From contig NZ_RAQQ01000016.1 of the NCBI RefSeq assembly GCF_003610785.1, positions 1-64,000 on the forward strand: a stretch of DNA of 64,000 nucleotides. Reading direction: 5' to 3'. The first letter of the stretch is position 1; each line of letters opens with the position of its first letter. The position numbers and the translations under genes were made by a program. The notes beneath the pieces are model-generated. The model was not told the DNA's origin and did no database searches. It saw only the letters and a program-made list of their open reading frames with translations. This stretch comes from Micromonospora globbae. GTDB lineage: Bacteria; Actinomycetota; Actinomycetes; Mycobacteriales; Micromonosporaceae. Positions 31,579-38,326 of this stretch are shown one piece after another.

Positions 31579-32606
31579 GCGCCCCACCCCCCGACCCGGC
31601 GCCCGCCACGTCGCCGGCCGATCCCGCCCCGCCGCGCTTCGGCTACGGCACCAACGGCTTCGCCAACCACCGGCTCGACGACGCGCTGGCCGTCATCGCG
31701 GACCTCGGGTACGAGGGGGTGGCGCTCACCCTGGACCACGACCACCTCGACCCGTTCGCGCCCGGTCTGGTGCGCCGGGTGGCCGCGCTGCGGCGCCGGC
31801 TGGACTCCCTCGACCTCGCCGTGGTGGTCGAGACGGGCGCCCGCTACCTGCTCGACCCGTGGCACAAGCACGCGCCCACACTGCTGCACGACGACCCGAC
31901 GCGGCGGGTCGAGTTCCTGCGGCGCGCCGTCCGGGTCGGCGCCGACCTGGGGGCGGAGGCGGTCTCGTTCTGGGCCGGCGTACGCCCCGACCCGGTTCCG
32001 CCCCGCGCCGCCTGGGACCGGCTCGTGGCCGGATGCGCCACCGTGGCCGACGCGGCCGACCGGGCCGGGGTGCGGCTCGGCTTCGAACCGGAGCCCGGCA
32101 TGCTGGTCGAGGACATCGCCGGGTGGTGGCGGCTGCGCGCCGCCCTCGACGACCCGCCCTGCTTCGGCATCACCCTCGACATCGGGCACTGCCGCTGCCT
32201 GGAGCCCCAACCGGTGCCCCACTGCGTGCACGAGGTGGGGGCGCACCTGGTCAACGTCCAGATCGACGACATGCGCCGCGGCGTCCACGAACACCTCGAG
32301 TTCGGCGAGGGTGAGATCGACTTCCCGCCCGTGCTGCGTGCCCTGGGCGACGCCGGCTACCGCGGCCTGATCGCGGTGGAACTGCCCCGGCACTCGCACG
32401 CCGCGCCCACCGTCGCCGCGCGGTCGCTGGAGTTCCTCCGGGCCGCCGCGGCCCGGGCCCGGACCCTGCCGCCCCGCACGGGCACGCGCGCCCACGCGGC
32501 GGTACCGGCGCAGGCCGCCGCGCCGGCCCCGGCGCACGCCTCCGCGCCCCTCAGCTCCGCACCCTCGGACGCACCGTCGAGCGGAACGGCCCCGGTGCGT
32601 ATGTAG
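31575..32606 (+). CDS. Sugar phosphate isomerase/epimerase-like TIM barrel
   Basis: A 343-residue AP-endonuclease-2 type TIM-barrel protein: FGYGTNGFANHRLDDAL (strand 1), GFEPEPGMLVED (metal-ligand Glu), GITLDIGHCRC and HLVNVQIDDMRRGVHEH (His/Asp ligands), then GLIAVELPRHS. The last ~60 residues are an Ala/Pro-rich tail outside the fold. ATG 31575 overlaps the prenyltransferase stop by 4 nt. It is distinct from EboE, so the cluster has two barrels of this superfamily. Metal-dependent isomerase or lyase activity on a cyclitol or sugar is likely. Confidence 0.88.
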   Translation: MSAPPPDPAPATSPADPAPPRFGYGTNGFANHRLDDALAVIADLGYEGVALTLDHDHLDPFAPGLVRRVAALRRRLDSLDLAVVVETGARYLLDPWHKHAPTLLHDDPTRRVEFLRRAVRVGADLGAEAVSFWAGVRPDPVPPRAAWDRLVAGCATVADAADRAGVRLGFEPEPGMLVEDIAGWWRLRAALDDPPCFGITLDIGHCRCLEPQPVPHCVHEVGAHLVNVQIDDMRRGVHEHLEFGEGEIDFPPVLRALGDAGYRGLIAVELPRHSHAAPTVAARSLEFLRAAAARARTLPPRTGTRAHAAVPAQAAAPAPAHASAPLSSAPSDAPSSGTAPVRM

Positions 32607-32695
32607 GGGCGGAGCAGAGGGGGTCCGGGCGACGCCCGGGCTCCCACGGCGAGACCGCGCAGGCGCCGGTCGGACCGGCGCCGAGGGGAGGCACG

Positions 32696-33319
32696 ATGAC
32701 ACCGGAGCACCTCCGGACGGCCCTGCGGGGCGTACCGGATCCCGACTGGCTGGACACCGCGCTGCGGCAGGTGGCCGACGAGCCCGCGACGATCACCCGG
32801 TTCTTCCCGGCCGCCGGCCGGCGCTGCGGCCGGGCCGCCCTGCCCGACGCGCCCGGCTGGACCGCCGACGAGGCGGCCCGCGCGCTCCTGCTCGCCACGC
32901 TCCCCGGCGACCACGCCCGGTACGCCGACACCCTCTACCGCCAGGGCGACGCCGCCGAGAAGCGTGCCGTGCTCAAGGCGCTGCCGCTGCTGCCGATCGG
33001 CCCGGACGCGGTGCCCCTGCTGCACGACGCGATCCGGACCAACGACACCCGGCTGCTCGCGGCGGCCCTCGGCCCGTACGCCCGGCACCTGGACGCCGCC
33101 GCCTGGCGGCAGGCGGTGCTCAAGTGCGTCTTCACCGGCGTGCCGCTGGCCGTCGTGGCCGACCTCGACGCCCGCGCCGACGGGGAACTGGCCGCGATGC
33201 TCACCGGCCTGGCCGACGAACGGCACGCCGCCGGCCGCACCATGCCCGCCGACGCCACCGACCTGCTCGACCGACTCACCGCCGGCTCCGGCCGACCCAC
33301 CGCCGCCCGGGAGGCGTGA
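32696..33319 (+). CDS. eboA: EboA domain protein
   Basis: A 207-residue all-helical soluble protein matching the EboA family, to my recollection. Key segments are AARALLLATLPGDHARYADTL, YRQGDAAEKRAVLKALPLLP, DAIRTNDTRLLAAALGPYA and RQAVLKCVFTGVPL. No catalytic motif is visible; EboA proteins look like HEAT-type scaffolds. ebo genes are implicated in moving a metabolite or precursor across the membrane in cyanobacteria and pseudomonads. The start has GAGGGGAGG. It is separated from the previous gene by 89 bp, the only real gap in the cluster. EboB overlaps its stop by one base (TGATG). Confidence 0.85.
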   Translation: MTPEHLRTALRGVPDPDWLDTALRQVADEPATITRFFPAAGRRCGRAALPDAPGWTADEAARALLLATLPGDHARYADTLYRQGDAAEKRAVLKALPLLPIGPDAVPLLHDAIRTNDTRLLAAALGPYARHLDAAAWRQAVLKCVFTGVPLAVVADLDARADGELAAMLTGLADERHAAGRTMPADATDLLDRLTAGSGRPTAAREA

Positions 33320-34185
33320 TGCGAATCTTCGACCCGCACATCCACATGACCTCGCGCACCACCGACGACTACGAGCGGATGGCCGCCGCGGGCGTCCGCG
33401 CCCTGGTGGAGCCCGCGTTCTGGCTCGGGCAGCCGCGCACCAGCCCCGCGTCGTTCACCGACTACTTCGACTCGCTCGTCGGCTGGGAGCCGTTCCGGGC
33501 GGGACAGTTCGGCATCCGGCACCACGCGACGATCGCGCTGAACCCGAAGGAGGCCAACGACCCGCGCTGCCGGCCCGTCCTCGACCTGCTGCCCCGCTAC
33601 CTCGACAAGGACGGGGTCGTGGCGGTCGGCGAGATCGGCTACGACTCGATGACCCCGGAGGAGGACGAGGCGTTCGCCGCGCAGCTCGCCCTGGCCGTGG
33701 CGCACGACCTGCCGGCGCTGGTGCACACGCCGCACCGGGACAAGGCCCGGGGCGTCGAGCGCAGCCTCGCGGTGGTCCGCGAGTCCGGCATCGACCCGGG
33801 CCGGGTGGTGCTCGACCACCTCAACGAGGTGACCGTGAAGCTGGCCCGGGACACCGGCTGCTGGCTCGGCTTCTCCATCTACCCCGACACCAAGATGTCG
33901 CCGCCGCGGATGGTGGAGATCCTGCGGGAGCACGGCACCGAGCGGATGCTGGTGAACTCCGCCGCCGACTGGGGTCGCTCCGACCCGCTGCTCACCCGGG
34001 CCACCGGCGAGGCGATGCTCATGGCCGGCTTCAGCGACGACGACGTCGACCGGGTGCTCTGGCGCAACCCCGTGGAGTTCTACGGGCAGTCCGGGCGGCT
34101 CGACCTCGCCGAGCCGGACCTCGCCGACGCGGACGGGCCGGCCGGCACGTTCGCCGGCAACTCGATCCTGCGCGGGGGCAGCTGA
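33319..34185 (+). CDS. eboB: TatD-family metal-dependent hydrolase (EboB)
   Basis: A 288-residue amidohydrolase-fold enzyme. The metal-binding signature IFDPHIHMTSR (HxH) opens strand 1. ALVEPAFWLGQP, VAVGEIGYDSMTPEEDE (Glu ligand), PALVHTPHRDK (His), VVLDHLNEVT (His) and MLVNSAADWG (Asp) follow in order, so the dinuclear site is complete. It overlaps EboA and EboE by one base at each end (TGATG), indicating tight co-translation. TatD relatives are nucleases or amide/ester hydrolases; the substrate in ebo clusters is unknown. Confidence 0.9.
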   Translation: MRIFDPHIHMTSRTTDDYERMAAAGVRALVEPAFWLGQPRTSPASFTDYFDSLVGWEPFRAGQFGIRHHATIALNPKEANDPRCRPVLDLLPRYLDKDGVVAVGEIGYDSMTPEEDEAFAAQLALAVAHDLPALVHTPHRDKARGVERSLAVVRESGIDPGRVVLDHLNEVTVKLARDTGCWLGFSIYPDTKMSPPRMVEILREHGTERMLVNSAADWGRSDPLLTRATGEAMLMAGFSDDDVDRVLWRNPVEFYGQSGRLDLAEPDLADADGPAGTFAGNSILRGGS

Positions 34186-35489
34186 TGCGACTGCGACATT
34201 CCTCGGGCGAGACCGTCCACCTCGGCTACTGCACCAACGTGCACCCGGCCGAGGACCTCGCCGGCATCCGCGCCCAGCTCGACACGTACGCGGTGCCCGT
34301 CCGGGAGGCGCTCGACGCCGAGCTGCTGGGCCTGGGGCTGTGGCTCGCCGCCCCGGTCGCCGCCGAGCTGGCCGCCGACGCGTCCGCCCGACGGCGGCTC
34401 CGGGCCGACCTCACGGCACGGGGGCTGGAGGTGGTCACCCTCAACGGCTTCCCGTACGCGGCGTTCCAGGCCCCGGTGGTCAAGGGCGACGTCTACCACC
34501 CCGACTGGACCACGCCGCAGCGGCTCGCGTACACCCTCGACCTGGCCCGGGTGCTCGCCGACCTGCTCCCCGACGACGCGGCCCGCGGCTCGATCTCCAC
34601 GCTGCCGCTGGCCTGGCGGCACCCGTGGGACGCGGCCCGCGCCGACGCGGCCCGGCGGCGGCTGGACGAGCTGGCCGCCGGCCTCGCCGACGTGGAGCGG
34701 GACACCGGGCGGCGGATCCGGGTCGCCTTCGAGCCGGAGCCCGGCTGCGTGGTCGAGAGCACGGGACAGGCCGCCGGCCTGCTGTCCGGTGTGGACACCG
34801 ACCGTCTCGGTGTGTGCGTCGACCTCGCGCACCTCGCCTGCGCCTGGGAGCAGCCGGCCGAGGCGTTCGCCCGGCTGCGCGCCGCCGGCCTGCCCGTGGT
34901 GAAGGTGCAGGTCTCGGCGGCGTTGGAGGCGCCCGACCCGGGCGGCGCGGCCGACGCGCTGCGGCGGTGGGTCGAGCCCCGGTTCCTGCACCAGACCCGG
35001 GCCGCCGGGTGCGCGGGCGGCGCCGACCCGGCCGATCCCGCGTACGCGGCCGACGACCTGGACGCCGCGCTCGACGCGGAGCTGCCGGGGCCGTGGCGGG
35101 TGCACTACCACGTGCCGCTGCACGCCCCGCCCGAGGAGCCGCTCCGGTCCACCCTCCCGGTCCTGCGCGCCGCGCTGGCCGCGCTCTACGAGGGTCCGGG
35201 CGCGGGCTGCGACCACCTCGACGTCGAGACGTACACCTGGGGGGTGCTGCCGGAGGCGCGGCGCCCGCGCACCGACGCCGAGCTGGCCCGGGGGATCGCC
35301 GCCGAGCTGGCCTTCGCCCGCGCGGAGCTGGTCGCGCTCGGCCTCGCGCCGGGCGACCGGCGGGACGGCGCGGACGCGCAGGCGCGGGGCGGCGTCGGGC
35401 GGGACGGTACGGCGGCGCCGGGCGGCGTCGAGCGGGACGAGTCGGGTACGCCGCGCGGCGGCGTGGAGCGGAGCGAGGTGCCGGCATGA
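34185..35489 (+). CDS. eboE: Metabolite traffic protein EboE (TIM barrel)
   Basis: A 434-residue EboE family protein. The family opening HLGYCTNVHPAEDLAGI is clear, followed by VVTLNGFPYAAFQAPVVK, VYHPDWTTPQRLAYTLDLAR, VAFEPEPGCVVES (metal Glu), GVCVDLAHLACAWE and VKVQVSAALE. It is a xylose-isomerase-like barrel probably binding a sugar- or cyclitol-derived intermediate. The C-terminal ~40 residues are a Gly/Arg repeat tail (GGVGRD, GGVERDE, GGVERSE), encoded by DNA that resembles duplicated gene-start sequence. The next ATG overlaps its stop (ATGA). Confidence 0.92.
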   Translation: MRLRHSSGETVHLGYCTNVHPAEDLAGIRAQLDTYAVPVREALDAELLGLGLWLAAPVAAELAADASARRRLRADLTARGLEVVTLNGFPYAAFQAPVVKGDVYHPDWTTPQRLAYTLDLARVLADLLPDDAARGSISTLPLAWRHPWDAARADAARRRLDELAAGLADVERDTGRRIRVAFEPEPGCVVESTGQAAGLLSGVDTDRLGVCVDLAHLACAWEQPAEAFARLRAAGLPVVKVQVSAALEAPDPGGAADALRRWVEPRFLHQTRAAGCAGGADPADPAYAADDLDAALDAELPGPWRVHYHVPLHAPPEEPLRSTLPVLRAALAALYEGPGAGCDHLDVETYTWGVLPEARRPRTDAELARGIAAELAFARAELVALGLAPGDRRDGADAQARGGVGRDGTAAPGGVERDESGTPRGGVERSEVPA

Positions 35490-36895
35490 GTCGCCGACTG
35501 GTGGTGCTGGACGTGGTCGGGCTGACCCCGCGGCTGCTGGCGCACATGCCGCGCCTGCGCGCGGTGGCCGAGCGGGGTTTCCGGGCGGAGCTGGGCACCG
35601 TCCTGCCTGCGGTGACGTGCTCGGTGCAGTCGACGTTCCTGACCGGCGAGCCGCCCTCCGGGCACGGGATCGTGGGCAACGGCTGGTACTTCCGCGACCT
35701 CGGCGACGTGCTGCTGTGGCGGCAGCACAACGCGCTCGTCGGCGGTGAGAAGCTCTGGCAGGCGGCCCGGCGCGCCGAGCCCGGCTACACGGTGGCCAAC
35801 GTGTGCTGGTGGTACGCCATGGGCGCGGACGTGGACTGGACCGTCACCCCACGGCCCGTCTACTACGCGGACGGGCGCAAGGAGCCCGACTGCTACACCG
35901 ACCCGCCGCAGCTGCACGACGCGCTCACCGGCCGCCTCGGCACGTTCCCGCTGTTCAGCTACTGGGGGCCGGGCGCCGGCCTGGCCTCCTCGGCGTGGAT
36001 CTGCCGGGCGGCCGAGCAGATCCTCGCCGACCACTCGCCGGACCTGACCCTCGTCTACGTGCCGCACCTCGACTACGACCTGCAACGGTACGGCCCGTCG
36101 TCGCCCCGGGCCGCCGCCGCGGCGGCCGAGCTGGACGGCGTGCTCGGCCCGCTGCTCGACGCCGCCGAGGCCCGGGACGCGACAGTGGTGGCGCTGTCGG
36201 AATACGGCATCACCGACGCCTCCCGACCGGTCGACGTCAACCGCCTGCTGCGCGCCGAGGGGCTGCTGCGGGTGCACACCCAGGCCGGGATGGAGTACCT
36301 CGACCCGTGGACGTCGCGGGCGTTCGCCGTGGCCGACCACCAGGTGGCGCACGTCTACGTCCGCGACCCGGCGGACGTGCCGGCGGTGGCGAAGCTCTGC
36401 GCCGGGCTGCCCGGCGTGGCCGAGGTGCTCGACGCCGAGGGCAAGGCGGCGCACGGGTTGGACCACCCGCGGGCCGGCGAGCTGGTGCTGGTGGCCGAAC
36501 CGGACGCCTGGTTCACCTACTACTACTGGCTGGACGACGCGCGCGCGCCGGACTTCGCGCGGCTCGTGGAGATCCACCGCAAGCCCGGCTACGACCCGGC
36601 CGAGCTGTTCTTCGACCCGGCGGCCCCGGCCGCGGCCAAGCGCCGCGCCGCGGTGGCGCTGGCCCGCAAGAAGCTCGGCATGCGGTACCTGATGAACGTC
36701 GTGGGCCTCGACGCCGGCGCGCGGGCGGTCCGCGGCTCACACGGCCGGCTGCCGGCCCATCCGGCGGACGGCCCGGTGCTGCTCTGCTCGGACCGGTCCG
36801 CGGCCCGGGAACGGATCGCGGCCACCGAGGTCAAGGGGCTCCTGCTGGAGCTCGCCGGGCTCACCGCGTCCGGGACGCGGGGGGAGGCGCCGTGA
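35486..36895 (+). CDS. Alkaline phosphatase/nucleotide pyrophosphatase family protein (EboF-like)
   Basis: A 469-residue phosphodiesterase/phosphatase-superfamily enzyme. VVLDVVGLTPRLL supplies the first metal Asp, VTCSVQSTFLTGEPPSGHGI has the nucleophile region (Thr/Ser near TCSVQST), and YVPHLDYDLQRYGP (Asp/His) and ALSEYGITD supply later ligands. It probably removes phosphate or a nucleotide group from the pathway intermediate. Translation couples to EboE (ATGA) and to the polyprenyl synthase (GTGA). No signal peptide is evident, so it is cytoplasmic. Confidence 0.9.
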   Translation: MSRRLVVLDVVGLTPRLLAHMPRLRAVAERGFRAELGTVLPAVTCSVQSTFLTGEPPSGHGIVGNGWYFRDLGDVLLWRQHNALVGGEKLWQAARRAEPGYTVANVCWWYAMGADVDWTVTPRPVYYADGRKEPDCYTDPPQLHDALTGRLGTFPLFSYWGPGAGLASSAWICRAAEQILADHSPDLTLVYVPHLDYDLQRYGPSSPRAAAAAAELDGVLGPLLDAAEARDATVVALSEYGITDASRPVDVNRLLRAEGLLRVHTQAGMEYLDPWTSRAFAVADHQVAHVYVRDPADVPAVAKLCAGLPGVAEVLDAEGKAAHGLDHPRAGELVLVAEPDAWFTYYYWLDDARAPDFARLVEIHRKPGYDPAELFFDPAAPAAAKRRAAVALARKKLGMRYLMNVVGLDAGARAVRGSHGRLPAHPADGPVLLCSDRSAARERIAATEVKGLLLELAGLTASGTRGEAP

Positions 36896-37959
36896 CGGTC
36901 ACCGTGGCGCCGACCGACGCGAGCGGCCTGCGGGCACGGTTCGACGCCGAGCTCGCCGCGTTCCTGGAGCGGCAGGGGCCGGACTGGCCCGACGGGGCGC
37001 CGCGCGGGGTGTTCACCGCCCTGCAGCGCTTCGTGCTGGCCGGCGGCAAGCGGCTGCGCCCGCTCTTCTGCTACTGGGGCTGGCGGGGCGCCGGCGGCGA
37101 GGACGGCACGCCGATCGTGGTGGCCTCGGCCGCGCTGGAGCTGTTCCACGCGTTCGCGCTGATCCACGACGACATCCTGGACGGCAGCGACCGCCGCCGG
37201 GGCGAGCCGTCGGTGCACCGGCTCTTCGCCGACCTGCACGCGCGCTCGTCCTGGCGCGGCGACCCCGAGGCGTACGGCCGGAACACGGCGCTGCTCTGTG
37301 GTGACCTGTGCGCCGCCTGGTCGGACCAGATGTTCCACGAGTGCGGGCTGACCACCGAGCAGGTGCACCGGGGGTACGCGATGTTCGCGCTGATGCGTAC
37401 CGAGGTGATCGCGGGGGAGTACCTGGACCTCGTGTCGGGGGTCGGGGACGGCTCGGTGGCCAGCGCGCTCACGGTGATCCGGATGAAGGCGGCCCGATAC
37501 ACGGTCACCCGGCCGTTGCAGATCGGCGCGACCCTGGCGGGCGGGCCGCCGGAGCTCGTCGACGCGCTCGCGGAGTTCGGCGACCCGCTGGGCGACGCGT
37601 TCCAGCTCCGCGACGACGTGCTGGGCGTCTTCGGCGACCCGGCGGTCACCGGGAAGTCGATCCTCGACGACCTGCGCGAGGGCAAGCCCACGGTGATGAT
37701 GGCGCTGGCGCGCAGCGCCGCCGACCGGGTGCAGACGGCGCGGCTGCGCGAACTCTTCGGCAACCCGGACCTGGACGCCGACGGCGCCGCCGAGCTGCGC
37801 GCGATCATCGAGGCGACCGGCGCCCGCGACCGCATCGAGCAGATGATCCGCGTCCGCACCGACGCCGCCCTCGCGGCCCTGGAGCGCGCACCGGTCGGCG
37901 ACGAGACCCGCGCGGCGCTCGTCGAACTGGCCGGGCTGGCCATCGACCGCCGCTCCTGA
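36892..37959 (+). CDS. Polyprenyl diphosphate synthase (GGPP-synthase-like)
   Basis: An isoprenoid chain elongase, 355 residues. The allylic-substrate site is GGKRLRP, and the first Asp-rich motif is HDDILDGSDRRRGEPSVH (DDxxD). The second appears as FQLRDDVLGVFGDPAVTGKS (DDxxG), the form common in actinobacterial GGPP synthases. It makes a C15-C25 prenyl diphosphate from IPP and an allylic starter. GTG 36892 overlaps the upstream stop (GTGA). It is last in the ebo-like operon and is the natural donor supplier for the UbiA-type enzyme. Confidence 0.95.
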   Translation: MTVTVAPTDASGLRARFDAELAAFLERQGPDWPDGAPRGVFTALQRFVLAGGKRLRPLFCYWGWRGAGGEDGTPIVVASAALELFHAFALIHDDILDGSDRRRGEPSVHRLFADLHARSSWRGDPEAYGRNTALLCGDLCAAWSDQMFHECGLTTEQVHRGYAMFALMRTEVIAGEYLDLVSGVGDGSVASALTVIRMKAARYTVTRPLQIGATLAGGPPELVDALAEFGDPLGDAFQLRDDVLGVFGDPAVTGKSILDDLREGKPTVMMALARSAADRVQTARLRELFGNPDLDADGAAELRAIIEATGARDRIEQMIRVRTDAALAALERAPVGDETRAALVELAGLAIDRRS

Positions 37960-37960
37960 G

Positions 37961-37992
37961 GGACCCGGCCGGGCCGGGCCCCGGCGGGGTCC
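37961..37992 (+). terminator. Imperfect hairpin after the ebo-like operon
   Basis: GGACCCGGCCGGG and a near-complementary arm ending GGGGTCC form a stem with one bulge, starting directly after the polyprenyl synthase stop. The rest of 37993-38326 holds an operator-like palindrome (38037-38062), an A+T-rich promoter island (about 38083-38112) and no gene. Confidence 0.55.
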
Positions 37993-38036
37993 GCCGGTCG
38001 GCCCGCCGTCCGTTCCGGCGCGGCGCACACCCCCGC

Positions 38037-38062
38037 GACTTTCGACCGATCCAGCGAAAGTC
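38037..38062. promoter_or_regulatory. Inverted repeat upstream of the secreted sugar dehydrogenase
   Basis: GACTTTCG (38037-38044) and CGAAAGTC (38055-38062) are perfect arms around 10 nt. An A+T-rich stretch with TATTTAAG follows at about 38092. The half-site CGAAAGTC resembles ACAAAAGTT (22107) and GCAAAAGTTT (50798), suggesting one regulator, perhaps a ROK protein. Confidence 0.5.
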
Positions 38063-38326
38063 AGGTCCGGATCGGCAGAAGGTATGGACATATTTAAGTA
38101 CGTAATTTAAGGTCGTGCCCAGCATCCACTGTTTCGTCGAGGTGAACCGGCGGCGCGGTAACCCATCGACTGGTGACCTCCGAGCACGTGGCTCCACCGT
38201 GCGGAGTGCTCACGGCCGGCCGGGTCGGCACCCCGGCGGGCCCCCACCGCAACCCCCGCCACGGCACCCCGGCGCGTCGGCGCGCGCCCCGCCCTGGCGG
38301 TCAGTCGTCAGGAGGGACAGCTCACC

